64,000 nt of DNA, taken from contig CP136063.1 in NCBI GenBank assembly GCA_032622095.1, positions 87,153,980 through 87,217,979 on the forward strand. The letters run 5' to 3'. Of the stretch, positions 43,560 to 54,318 are shown one piece after another; the stretch's first letter is position 1, and every line of letters starts with the position of its first letter. Under the pieces are notes generated by a model, which searched no databases, was not told where the DNA came from, and was given only the letters and a program-made list of their open reading frames with translations. Source of the DNA: Siphonodentalium dalli (Eukaryota > Mollusca > Scaphopoda > Gadilida > Siphonodentaliidae). The translations under genes were made by a program, and so were the position numbers.

Positions 43560-44140
43560 TACCAAGTTCCAATTATAAACTGAAGTTATACCAGGTTTTA
43601 GACCATGCAATTATGCAGACTCTATGCTTTTTAGCCGAGGACAAATTTCTGGCCTGGGCAATTTTTTAGCCTATGCAAATTTTGGCCAATTAACAGGGCT
43701 GGATACAGTTTGACCTTTCCACCAGTATTTAGTGCGAACGAAATTTAGTGTTTTTCAACACATTACTGGACTGAATTTTCAACCCAAGGGGTTGCAAAAG
43801 GGATATCCCGTACATGATCTGGTCGTCCCTGGCATTAGAACTGTTAAGGCAATGTACAGGCAATCAGAAGAAAGGGTCACTTAATATGCTCAGGCAGAAA
43901 TTACTGAATTAGCCTCAAACTTGTGCTAAGTGTCCCCTGAGACTCTATCACACTTTAACATGATTACTCTAAAGCCTATAAAACATTCAGAATTTGATGC
44001 CCCTGATAATCTCCCATATATAACTGGTGGCACTTGGATTTCACCTCTGGGATGGGCTGACAGTGCTGATAAAATATTAACCAAGACCCACCGAAAAAAC
44101 TTTGCCCTAAATGTTAATGGTAGCTATAGGCGCAGTTAAT
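43560..44140. other. No gene recognised
   Basis: TTTTTAGCC and CAATTTTTTAGCCTATGC-type short repeats near 43625-43685. No supported frame. Confidence 0.35.
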
Positions 44141-44144
44141 GAAA

Positions 44145-44590
44145 TGTGACCCGCCATATCAAATCCAGTCAGAAGTCGGGATTTTTTTACCCTGTGCCAA
44201 TGCATTCTCGACCGTAGGTCGCCTCGCATATATAAGAGGATGCATTGGCCTAACAATTTTTTATCATGTTTTTTAAATACATGTTTCTTACAATTTTTAG
44301 GACATAAAATAAAAAACATCCATTACCCTGCAGGGAGCCCCACACATATATAGAAGCATATAGAAGAGTGTCGTCTGCTCATGTTTGTCTGGGGCTCTGT
44401 ATGGGTGAAATTATAAAATTGTTAAAGAATACAAGAACAAATTATTAAAATTGTAAAAAATTGTTAGGCCAATGCATTCTCTTATATATGCGAGGCGACC
44501 TATGGTCGACTCGCATATATAAGAGAATGCATTGGCACAGGGTAACAAAATTCCGACTTCCGACTGGATTTGATATGGCGGGTCACAAAT
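44145..44590. mobile_element. Element with family B hairpins but different ends (TGTGACCCGCC)
   Basis: Outer inverted repeats are TGTGACCCGCCATATCAAAT on the left and its inverse on the right (ATTTGATATGGCGGGTCACA), ~40 bp in all, extending through CCAGTCAGAAGTCGG. Immediately inside are ACCCTGTGCCAATGCATTC and GAATGCATTGGCACAGGGT, the family B hairpin module. The first hairpin is damaged. A GGAGCCCCACACATA...TCTGGGGCTC foldback occupies the centre. TTAA duplication is not evident. Confidence 0.75.
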
Positions 44591-44639
44591 GGTGCCACAC
44601 CACCTTCAGGCAACATAAATGTCAACTATTGATTGGGAT

Positions 44640-44800
44640 TGTTAACGTAACAATAGTGAATACAAGGTTTCAAAGCACAGCAAGGTATTAAGATTGATAT
44701 TATTATCCAGTAGGATACACCTCTTATATAGGGTATGGCAACAGCTTTTGTGGAGTACTAAGGACAGAATAATAGTATACACAGTAATAAACTGCAGTGT
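44640..44800. repeat. Diverged dispersed repeat, copy 1 of 2
   Basis: AGTGAATAC(A/C)A(G)GTTTCAAAGCACAG, then GATTGATA, GGATAC(A)CC and AACAGCTT(T)TGTGGA. The same order is found at 45640-45775. Nature unknown. Confidence 0.5.
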
Positions 44801-44884
44801 TAGTGTTCCCACATTATGAACGTCAGCCCAAACATGACGTATCACTCAAAAATGAAACAAGCTGGGACAAAATTATGAATGTTG

Positions 44885-45105
44885 CGAAAATTTCTAAGTC
44901 GAAAAGTGGGATAGCTCCACTAAAAAAAATCGGATAGACCTCATAAGCGCAGGTGCACAGGTTCCCATGGTACTCTACAACTGTGTCAAGTTTTTTAAAA
45001 AATGGCTGAAAAGTGTAGAAATGAAAGCTACGACAAAATTGCGTCCATGGACAAGGTGATTCCTACATAATCTGTAACTTTGAGGGTGGGCACAAACATA
45101 TTTTT
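44885..45105 (+). repeat. Helentron-like fragment of the 15.2 kb family
   Basis: AAGTGGGATAGCTCCACTAA, CAGGTGCACAGGTTCCCATGG, GCGTCCATGGACAAGGTGATTCC and a worn tail. The microsatellite is lost. Confidence 0.6.
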
Positions 45106-45303
45106 CATATAGCGTTTATAAGTGCCTATAGTTATTATTTGAGAATATTATTTATAATTCCGACAAACAGTTTTAAAAGTCAGTAAAAATATTTATTTGC
45201 ACCACAGTAAAATATTGTTTCTCACTACATGAACTTACGAATATCTCCTATTACATGTACTTAATTACTAATTTGACCAATGATTGATTACCTTGATCAT
45301 TAA

Positions 45304-45410
45304 CCCATTCTATACTAAATACTCATTGACGAGTTGTTCCCTTAGGAAATTTTCAGACAATAAGTATACCTTTGAACTTATTATCTGAACATTTCCCAAA
45401 AATTAATATG
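45304..45410. mobile_element. TTAA MITE left end (TACTAAATACTC subtype), truncated
   Basis: TTAA at 45300-45303, CCCATTCTATACTAAATACTC, then TTATCTGAACATTTCCC. No right end. Confidence 0.55.
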
Positions 45411-45906
45411 AATCATTCTGCTGTTTTTAGTGTTGAAACGATTTTTCGCTTAGTCAACATCAACGAAAGTCGACTCCAGAATGCCAAGTCAATTAGTTGC
45501 ATTAAATTGAGCCTGCAGTGCACGCACTATGTTTTAACAGAACAATGTTACAACAATGGCCAAGAGTTTTTTAGACAGTGTTAAATGTTAAAACAAAAGC
45601 TGGGCTATTTTAGTAGAATTACTTACACAAACACCAGTGGAGTGAAACAGTGAATACCAAGTTTCAAAGCACAGTGCTCAAGGTGTTACGATTGATACAT
45701 TTTCAGTTGGATACCCCTCCATATATAATAACAAGTAACAGCTTGTGTGGAATAATAAGGTCAGCATAATGTGAAATGTTCATGACATTTTGGAAAAGAA
45801 TTACATGTAGTTAAACAATTATTTCCTAGAGATAGAAGCTCTTGTTGACAGCATGGTCTCTTGGACTCAATCTTTTTATTATATACCCTGTATCAATAGA
45901 TAATCT
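45411..45906. other. No gene; copy 2 of the 44.65 kb repeat
   Basis: 45640-45775 is the second copy of the repeat at 44640-44800. Otherwise nothing was recognised. Confidence 0.45.
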
Positions 45907-45910
45907 TTAA

Positions 45911-46170
45911 TCCTTCCATGACTGAAGCTCCTTAATTTTTTGCAAAAGCCCTATGCCAATGCATTCTCTAATATATGAGTCTCCCATAGGGAGCCTCGCA
46001 TATATAATAGAATACATTGGCCTAACAATATTTACCTTGACCTTATAAGCCAGTGCATTCTCTTATATATATGAGAGGTTCCCGATGGGTTGTGATACTC
46101 GCATATATAAAAGAATGCACAGGCACTGGATCATTAATGCTGCACCAGCGCATGTTCCGTCATGAAAGGG
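45911..46170. mobile_element. Family B TTAA MITE (CCTTCCATGACTGAAGC subtype)
   Basis: TTAA at 45907-45910. Ends TCCTTCCATGACTGAAGC and GTTCCGTCATGAAAGGG, with the right TTAA altered to GTAA. Two hairpins are present, the second with an insertion in the loop. Confidence 0.72.
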
Positions 46171-46174
46171 TAAA

Positions 46175-46719
46175 ATGTCAGTCAATGAATCACATTGTTA
46201 GTAGCATTCGCTTCAGGTGTGAACACCAAATCGTTTGACAATTTCATTTAGCACTCAATCATATTAGCACATTCCTGAGGGACCGATACCTCAGACAACC
46301 AAAGCAACAAATGATTGCAGACCTAGAAATTCACTGAAAAAAATCCTCAGGCAGAAAATTTTAAAGGAAAATCAACACCCGCTCATCAATTATTGATGAA
46401 AATGTCAGAATCTGTGATGGCAACACACAAATACTAGTTTATTACAAGTTTATTATAATCATAGCTGATTATATGAAATGGGAATTGACATAAGCAAATT
46501 TTTCAATTCTCAGTTATTATGGCTCGAGTCATAAACTCATTTTCATTATAATTACCATGTTGTTTGTATCATTCATAGAGCACATGAGTGTATTTTGCAC
46601 TAATCCATGGCTCAAATTCATTCATTAGTTGCATACTAGGTAAAAATATTTTAGTCTGAATATTTGTATGATTTTCAGACTATGTTTCAATACTTTGAGC
46701 TTTTCCAATGTTTACCGTC
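46175..46719. other. No gene recognised
   Basis: Nothing could be supported. Confidence 0.35.
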
Positions 46720-46724
46720 AAGTT

Positions 46725-47422
46725 TTGATTAAACTTTGGTATCTTATTGGACTAATTGCTCATTGGACATGTGTTATACTATAGTAGGTGCAGTTTTTAT
46801 CTGTTTTAGTAAACTGCCCTTTTATGTATCATGATACTTGCGCGCGTCCTGCATTGTTATTCCAGCATTATATGGGTTAACTGAAATGTGTGTCAGTGTG
46901 TATGCGTGTGAGAGCGAGCATGAATGATTGTGTCACCTGCACACTGATTAGCACTCACTTGTAACTGACGGGAAATTTAGCGCGGTCTGGGGGTCATTCA
47001 GTAATTAGTTTTTGAAATAGTCAGAAGCACGATATTGATTTACCCGTTTGAGATTATATGATTAAATGAAATGCAAATTTCATTTTTAAGGATTATCTTT
47101 TATATGTGGTTTATTATATTGGCTGTGCTGTGATAACTATGTTGAAGTTTTTACGTTTTTAAATACACTTTATCGACCCAATTACTTTGTTGTTGGACTC
47201 TACGAAATCTTAGATCCAGCGGTATAACACATGTATCGGTCATTCCACTGTTAACAGTAATGTGGCTTTGATATGCAAAAACTCGTTATTGGAAAGTTAT
47301 TAATATACAAAATAAGAACAAAGTCAATCTATTTTTTTTCGTGTACTTTAATATTGATGATAGTTGTTTTACAGACTTTTATGTTATTTTAAATGAACCC
47401 ACTTCTAAGGCCATGAGTCCCT
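46725..47422. mobile_element. TTAA repeat (AGGSACTC end), copy 2
   Basis: The body matches 17530-17850. The right end GGCCATGAGTCCCT then TTAA (47423-47426) is the inverse of AGGCACTC at 17237. ~450 bp of extra sequence (46770-47220) separates the shared blocks, including GTGTGTCAGTGTGTATGCGTG (46889-46911). The left end was not located. Confidence 0.5.
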
Positions 47423-47516
47423 TTAATTAAATAGCCTAGTTTATGATCACATACTCCATTTCCCCCATATTGTATAAATATATAAAACTTTATCGATTGG
47501 TTTGTGTTCATGTTAA

Positions 47517-47800
47517 CCCTTTCATGGTGGGAGCTTCACTGGTGCAGCATTAAAGACTCTAATAAAGAAAGTAGTTGGGCGCTTCGCACCCGGGATGGTC
47601 GAAAAGATCGCGTGATCTTTTCCTTCACCCCACATTAAAGACCCTGTGTCAGTGCATTCTCTTATATATACGAGTCTCCCACAGGAAGCCTCGCATATAT
47701 AGGAGAATGCACTGGATTACAAGATCAAGGTACATACTGTTAGACAGATGCATTCTTTTATATATTCAAGGCGCCCTATGGGCGACTCAAATATATAACT
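47517..47800. mobile_element. Family B TTAA MITE with a 73-bp insertion, right end lost
   Basis: TTAA at 47513-47516 then CCCTTTCATGGTGGGAGC. Between AGCATTAAAGA and a second ATTAAAGACCCTG there is an insertion that includes CACCCGGGATGGTCG and a GAAAAGATC/GATCTTTTC palindrome. Two hairpins follow. The right terminus is missing. Confidence 0.68.
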
Positions 47801-47805
47801 GTGTT

Positions 47806-48184
47806 TAGGCTTTCCCTACCTACCTACCCTACTAAGGTCATCGAAAGATATCTTACCCATTTTCAAACCTCTCCTATAAAAGTTTTATTAGTCTAGTGCT
47901 CTGATTGATTCAAGATTAACAATATTTGTATTGAACCTTTCAATTAATCTGAATTGAGAAGCTTTCTAGATTGAATTGTCAATGACCCAATGGAATTCAG
48001 AATTTTAAAAATAAAATAAAAAATTCAATGTGAAGGTGACATATTTATATATATTTTTGTTTTAATGTATTACATGTATATTGTTCCTTACTAATCATAA
48101 AAATTGATAAAATATATAATCCCATCACTGGAGAATTATTGATTATGAAAGTAAGAAGAAGTTATATTTTCTCCTGTTCTTATT
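47806..48184. other. No gene recognised
   Basis: CCTACCTACCTACCCTACT near 47815. Nothing else. Confidence 0.35.
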
Positions 48185-48188
48185 TTAA

Positions 48189-48430
48189 CCCTTTCTGTAT
48201 TAAATGGATTCTCCCAGTCAGTGTACATCAGAATGGTCTATTATTTATTTGCAGGGATGTCCAGGTAATATAAGCATACGACAGATAAATAAAAGTACAG
48301 GAGTCCTATTTATTGAGGGAAATGTTTGGATAATAAATGAAACAAACAGCCTATGGTCATTTGTTGAACTTATTATCTGAACATTTCCAATTGGATAACT
48401 ACCGTCAATGATGTTTTAGTATAGAAAGGG
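48189..48430. mobile_element. TTAA MITE, TAYTAAAT subtype, complete
   Basis: TTAA at 48185-48188 and 48431-48434. CCCTTTCTGTATTAAAT and TTTAGTATAGAAAGGG are inverted ends. 242 bp with TTATCTGAACATTTCC near the right end. It is the reference copy for fragments at 208, 16030, 24368 and 45304. Confidence 0.82.
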
Positions 48431-48498
48431 TTAACGAATGACATGTATGTATGATTTTTCAGCTGTACCCACAGTGTACGTGTTGAGGCACTATAACT

Positions 48499-48827
48499 CT
48501 TTCATGAATGAGTTGAGTTTACTCTGGTGCAGCATTAAAGATCCTGTGCCAGTGCATTTTCTTATACCGGTATATGCGAGTTTCCACTAAGAAGCCTAGA
48601 ATATATAAGAGAATGCACTTGCCTACAAGATCAATATAAATATTGCAAATGTATTCTCTTATATATGCGTGGCTCCCTATGGGAGTCTCACATTCATACA
48701 GTAATGCCCTAAATAATCAACTCGCTGAGAGCTTTCCAATGAATGGCAATAAGCCATATTTCAGACTAAATCCTGAAAAGTTACCCATAATTCTGCTGTG
48801 GTTAAATACGCTCTAGTCATGGAAGGG
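48499..48827. mobile_element. Family B TTAA MITE interrupted by a family A fragment
   Basis: CTCTTTCATGAATGAG near 48496 to CTCTAGTCATGGAAGGG, then TTAA (48828-48831). Two hairpins are present. The second runs into a family A segment (48699-48807) at TA, then resumes at TACGCTCTAGTC. Confidence 0.72.
48699..48807. mobile_element. Family A fragment inside family B
   Basis: CAGTAATGCCCTAAATAATC opens it. It jumps at CAACTC to the centre and ends CTGCTGTGGTTAA without its right terminus. Confidence 0.8.
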
Positions 48828-48831
48828 TTAA

Positions 48832-49213
48832 CCCTTTACCCAACAGAAGGGCCCTGTGCCAATGCATTCTCTTATATATGCGAGTCGACCATAGGTCGCC
48901 TCGCATATATAAGAGAATGCATTGGCTTATCACATTAAAAATTATAAAATTGTTAAAGAATGTAAGAAAAAATGGTAAAAAGTGTTAAAAAAAGTTTTTT
49001 TTTAGGCCAATGCATTCTCTTATATATGCGAGGCGACCTATGGTCGACTCGCATATATAAGAGAATGCATTGGCACAGGGCATAACTGTAACTATCACAA
49101 TGTGGTCAAGGAGCCGGTTCCAATGATATCCATATTTGTATGGTTCTATTGAGACAGACCGAAGATATTTTAGGCTGTTGAAGCTTTACTTGGCCGGTTT
49201 GTTGGGTAAAGGG
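48832..49213. mobile_element. Family B TTAA MITE, complete (CCCTTTACCCAACA subtype, reverse orientation)
   Basis: TTAA at 48828-48831 and 49214-49217 with CCCTTTACCCAACA/TTGTTGGGTAAAGGG ends. It reads in the opposite orientation to 16573-16964 and is nearly identical. The left TTAA is also the right TTAA of the preceding element, so the two are head-to-tail with one shared target site. Confidence 0.9.
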
Positions 49214-49217
49214 TTAA

Positions 49218-52135
49218 GAGACGGGCAAGCAACATCAAGCATTCATGAGGTATAGGTGGTCACACTGTGAGTCTAATGGCTCCTAGCATTTAGTATATTA
49301 TCTCATGGTGTTTGGTGATGGATTCATTTATATCCTAGGTGGCAGCAAACTGGCATGAAAACATTTTATCATGAATAGTAATGAAGGGGATCAAAGTGGG
49401 ATTATGGTGGTCAAATTTTTCTCATTATTCCTGATCTTGGAGCTGACAGCTCCAAAGTGAGAACACTAGGGGGTCCATGAAGGTGAAATGCCAAGTCGGA
49501 TCCAAGGATTATATCTCAAGTTTTCAGGCTAATTTGTTGTCATAGGTTGATTTTTACATTGTATTATTTTGTATCAATAAGATTGTTTTGCCAACATTTC
49601 ATCTAAAGCCAGGCCTGATTATAAACCTTAGGTCAAGAACATTCATGTCCTATTAGTCAACATTTGAAGTGACCTACTCATTTTAGTTGGCGTAGGAAAA
49701 CATGGTGATCATGATCAAAGTAGACTGAGCAATATGATGAAGGGACAACAGGCTGAGAGATCAATATTTTAGCTTTTAAACACCAAGTTCACCTACATGT
49801 ATGTATTCAACATCAAAGATTTTTCTCTTTAACTAATGAATAAACAATGATAGCCCCAAAAATCTTCCGTAAATTATCTATTTAAAGTGTAATAACTCTA
49901 AGTCATGGTATTAATTTTGTTTACCTCTCTCTCAGCCTTAAGAAGGTTACAGACAAAAATCTGAGAAATGCTGAAAATAAAGGCCCATATTTGACTGCTA
50001 CACAGTATTAGTAAATACAAAAAAACACACATATACATGTAAAGTGACAAATTTATATTCAAAACATTGCTTCCAACTATTTTGAGCTACTCAGTCACAG
50101 AATGACCTATCCAATCTAATTATGCAAGTCATTTTGACCTAATTATAATCAGACTTGTCTACAACAATCAATTAGAAGGGAACTGTGGGAAGAGAATCAA
50201 AACTTTGTTTTGAAATATTTCAAACGCATCAATTTCTGAGCCAGGAGTATTGACCAGATTAGCATTGGGTAACAATATGAAATGATTAGAGTTCCTGATG
50301 ACATGCCAGGCAATAAAACATTTATTTGGCAACTTACGAACATTGCAACCTCATACCAGTAAACTATAGGATATCATGTCACAAGCAACTGCCTTCTGTT
50401 ACTGTAATAGTGTACCAGTAGATATACATTATATATATTAACTTAGAAGTACATGGGACTGTACAATTAGAAATTGGTATAATTTACCCCGGAAGCAAGT
50501 AAGGGCACTGGGGCCAACCTATTTTGGAGGGCATTACCGGTATGGGTACCTCAAAATATATACTGAATATAAACCATATATAAAATCCAAACCAATCTTA
50601 CTGTGATAATTAAAACAAAATGATTTGTCTCAATAGAAGGAAAGAAAATCGCGCATTTAGGAAACAATCTATTGTGAACTCATACTTTTTGTCAGCCAGA
50701 ATACTTGGGAATGTCTAACTGTAGCAAACCCAGATAGCCAACAAAGAATGAACACAATTATATTTATGAGCAACACATGGACACTGCAATATATCATTTG
50801 TTGTAAAATTAAGGCTCGTCAATAGCTGTCATATTGAATGTCATAGACCACCTCCGGAAAAAAAATCCACTAATTTCAATCGAAATTATCACACAGTGTA
50901 CAATTCATTAATCATTTCTACTGCACAATCTGAAGAAACATTAACTAATAAATGCAAATTTAACACTGTCGTGACCCTCAGTCCCATATGATATACACGT
51001 ATGTATAAATACTGCACAGTCAACTAATATATTATTAAATTACAGATGGCTACATAGGGCCTACTGACATCCCCCCCCCCCCCACCCAAAAAACTTACGG
51101 TAGCTAAGATAAAAGGCATGCCATATAAAAAGACTTAGAAGCCAATATAGCATTTCATGTTCATTCTAAAGAACTGCCGCAGAAGATAAATGCAAATTTG
51201 ACTGACATTTAGTTACAGCATCATATTTATTCGAGTTCCAGTAATATTTCCTGCTATTCAGTTGGGTATAGAAGAACTACAGTACATGTATATAACTGGA
51301 AAAAGACAGAGGGATTTTTCTACAAATTTTGAAGCATCCCACATGATCCCAGGCCCTTTCCCCAAGTCCATTGGGAATATTTGTGCTGCAGAATCTTATA
51401 ATTGGGATACAGAATATATAATACAAAGATTTTCGGCCCCTGTCATTACCTAAAACAATCCATGTGATATGATAAGGATCATGACAGAATGCATGATCCT
51501 GATGTATGAGTAATAACTCTTGAGTGCCAAAAAGAGCAAGATGGAATATAATTGCAGTGCAGTGCAGGGTGGAAATTTCTGAAAAATTTAATAATAGTGC
51601 AGGGAGGAATAGAAGTGTATGTTGAACATATCAATTCTCACAGAAGTCGACATCATGTGGAAGATGAAATTTGTTCAATATGTAATACCTTGAACAATTA
51701 TTTTTGTAGACTTGAATATAAAAGCAAGTTTTCGCAATTGACATGATTAAAATGGACACATGAAAGGAAAAATGCGACCATCTTTGTCGACATGCCCCAT
51801 TTGCACAACATCTTGATTGAAAAATCCACATTTTCTTGTAAATTAAACTATTTGAGTAGCATTATTTTGTTATTCATAAATCAAATTTAGACCAGAGCCA
51901 TCATTTTTTTTTAAACGTGCACACCCGAATAAGCATCGTGCAAGGTGGAATTTTCTCATAAAATTAATAAATGTACAGGTCATCTTACAGGTACCTTTAT
52001 TTAGCACACAAGAAGAGTATTGTCTATTCTCTTCCCTTGCACTTGTATACTAAACTTGAAAATACTGCATGTTTATGGAAACATATATGGTGTATTGTCT
52101 TTATTGACTATATATATATTATTATATTTTTATAG
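49218..52135. other. 2.9 kb with no recognised repeat or gene; possible intron
   Basis: This is the longest stretch without MITEs in the window. Frames at 51262-51453, 51552-51746 and 51631-51831 lack motifs. A C-run lies at 51071-51083. If the exon at 52136 is real, this stretch would be its upstream intron; no earlier exon could be identified. Confidence 0.4.
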
Positions 52136-52240
52136 GAGCTATGGCGGGCCATGGCTCAGGCGTATAGGTCCCGTCATCAGCTGATTCAGCAAGCCAATGA
52201 AATTTATTATTATGAGGAAATATCACTGAAATTCAGCTGA
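52136..52240 (+). CDS. Putative terminal coding exon of an unidentified gene
   Basis: A T-rich tract ending TTTTTATAG|GAG gives a plausible splice acceptor at 52135/52136. The open frame then encodes 34 residues and a TGA: ELWRAMAQAYRSRHQ, then LIQQANEIYYYEEIS, then LKFS. The composition (helix-forming, Arg/Gln/Glu rich, amphipathic) and non-repetitive sequence look like a real protein C-terminus. I do not recognise the family. AATAAA occurs at ~52362 and ~52390, suitable as polyadenylation signals. Phase 0 is assumed. An internal ATG (52151) could give a shorter frame, but the splice reading is preferred. Confidence 0.45.
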   Translation, partial: ELWRAMAQAYRSRHQLIQQANEIYYYEEISLKFS

Positions 52241-52400
52241 CACATGACTTCCGAGTTTGAGAAATATAATGAGGTGAAATCTCAAACTCAGTCGCACTGC
52301 GAATATCAACAAACTCATCAAATTGATATGTTTTATGACTCATACGAGTCAGAGAATGAGCAATAAATTATGCTGACAGTCACAGCTGAATAAACTGTCA
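52241..52400 (+). other. Possible 3' untranslated region
   Basis: It follows the stop codon of the putative terminal exon. GAGCAATAAATTATG (~52356-52370) and GCTGAATAAACTG (~52386-52398) contain AATAAA hexamers. Confidence 0.35.
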
Positions 52401-52700
52401 GTAAATTTACATGTATTGATGTAAATGTCCTTAAAATTGTTATTTTATTTTTTTATTAATGCTTTATTTCAGACAATGCTGTCCATACTAATACATAAAT
52501 ACACAGTACTTGGGTGAATATCTGAAAACTGTACAATTTGGAGGATTGCATTGCTCGAAATTCATAGTTCAAATTCACATAAAAAAACATTTCCATGTTG
52601 AACCTGATGACTTACCATGAATTAGGATTTGCTTCGGCATGCTGGAATTTTATTCCCATTGCCATGGCAGCATGACTCACTCAAGGTAGGTAGTAAAACA
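52401..52700. other. Nothing recognised
   Basis: Spacer between the putative gene end and the motif cluster. Confidence 0.35.
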
Positions 52701-53660
52701 TGTCACTCCTGTTACTAACAAACAACAATCAGCTTACACCAAGTGCGGCCATTTCACCCAACTAAAATGTATTTATTGTTATTACCTTTTGTTACTTCCA
52801 GGAAATAATTAAGCTTGAATAAGCTCATCATAGTAAAGATGTTTAAAATCCCTATACTCTGGGTGAATTCGCATATTTCTTGCATAAAAGTGCAAAACTG
52901 ATTACTCTGTAGGCCATGAACTCAAGAGTTCCCAGTTGATCACATATGCATAAGTGTCTACACTTTGTATCAATCCCATTATAATAATAAATGTTTTCTT
53001 TGGGTGAGTATTTTTTTTAGCAAAATGGAAATATGCGCTGGCAACAGGAGTGACATTGGTAACAGGAGTGACATTTTGGTAACAGGAGTGACACACCTGG
53101 TTTTTACAATGTTGTTATAATTTTTTTTTTTTAAATGGCTTATATTGAATTCCTATCTTCTTGATCTACATGGACAAACACTGGCCAGAAAAAGGGGTGG
53201 TGGCAATAACTGTTTGTTGCACATATCTGTCACTCCTGTTACTGTCACTCCTGTTAGCAAAAAAGTAACAGGAGTGACAGTAACAGGAGTGACATATATG
53301 GTAGTTAATAGAAAATTTCGAAAAATGTTCCAGGATTTGATAACTAATGACTTATGATTTGCACAAAAGACTCAATATAGTATATAAAACATATATTCCT
53401 GATAAATGGGAAATGATGGAAAGAAATGATATTGCGGTAACAGGAGTGACAAACAATTAACCTACTCTCTTCATTTGTTCAGCAATGTGCTCCGGTCTGC
53501 AGAAATTATTTCAAATCACCGCCTTTTGAACTTTTGTTGGGATTACCTATTTAATGAACTTCTCTCTGGTGGCAGGTTTCTCAAGAAGGCTACTCTACAC
53601 CCTAGTGTAATGCCTTGTTATACTCTTGGTAACAGGAGTGACACAAAAATTGGTAACAGG
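52701..53660. repeat. Cluster of a 15-bp motif GTAACAGGAGTGACA on both strands
   Basis: Copies at 52701-52715(-), 53041-53055(+, first T changed), 53059-53073(+), 53079-53093(+), 53228-53242(-), 53243-53257(-, last base changed), 53265-53279(+), 53280-53294(+), 53437-53451(+) and 53629-53643(+), plus a partial at 53653. The middle four form a 30-bp inverted repeat with a 7-bp A-rich loop. Spacing is irregular, so this is not a simple tandem repeat. The sequence between copies is unrelated. Function unknown. Confidence 0.85.
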
Positions 53661-54115
53661 TGCTATGTGGTCTATATTTTAAAGTTTGAAAGAAGAAAGT
53701 CCATCTTCCAGCTATAGTTGTTATGTTCATGTTTCATGGACTCAAATAAGATTGAATATGTTGAATTTATCTTATATTTTGAGGAAAAAAATGATCAATA
53801 TAGTGTTGAAAGTTGAAAAGTAACATTCAGCAATTTCATGACATGGCACCAAGTTGGCTCTGTAAAAATCCAACAGCTCAAAATTGATCCAGGTTTTTGC
53901 CTGAAATTCATTATAAATATGATGTCACCTGGAAAAAATATTATTTGGTTTACTCCCGTTGCACACAATTCTGTAATTATAGGGCCAATGGTAGTAACAT
54001 CAAATTGTACAGTTTTCAGATATTCACCCACTTACAGTATACCATGAATGCACATAAGCATACATACATTAACAAAATAATCATTACATGAAATTAATCC
54101 TGAGTCAATATCTCG
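53661..54115. other. No gene recognised
   Basis: Overlapping frames at 53795-54091 on both strands have no recognised motif. It may include the 3' tail of the LINE on the minus strand. Confidence 0.4.
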
Positions 54116-54318
54116 CTAGTACAGTAAAGTATTCCAATTTTTATACAATATGCATAAGTATTGAATATCCGATTTGCACACTGCACGTACAATAGTGTTC
54201 CGGTGACAGGACACCCTCTCTCGAAATCCATACACACACTTACGCAAGCACATACTAAAAGAAGACATTAGATCATTCACAAACATACCACTCGCACTAC
54301 ATTTCCTTTCATATCCCA
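54116..54318 (-). pseudogene. Non-LTR retrotransposon reverse transcriptase, extreme C-terminus
   Basis: The minus frame reads GYERKCSASGMFVNDLMSSF, then CLRKCVYGFRERV, and ends NWNTLLY with TAG at 54116-54118. RCSASGMF followed by a LxRxxVYxFxxR motif is typical of the region after the RT domain in CR1/L2/Rex-type LINEs. It continues the RT fragment at 55424-55751, separated by the hAT at 54319-55415. Truncated LINE, inactive. Confidence 0.7.

Noticed and set aside
44461-44691. ORFs with QCILLYMRG-like peptides in family B copies
   Set aside because: They are translations of the GAGAATGCATTGG hairpin; the same peptide appears wherever the hairpin does.
53041-53294. CRISPR-like interpretation of the GTAACAGGAGTGACA cluster
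   Set aside because: Copies occur in both orientations at irregular spacing, some adjacent, with no cas genes.
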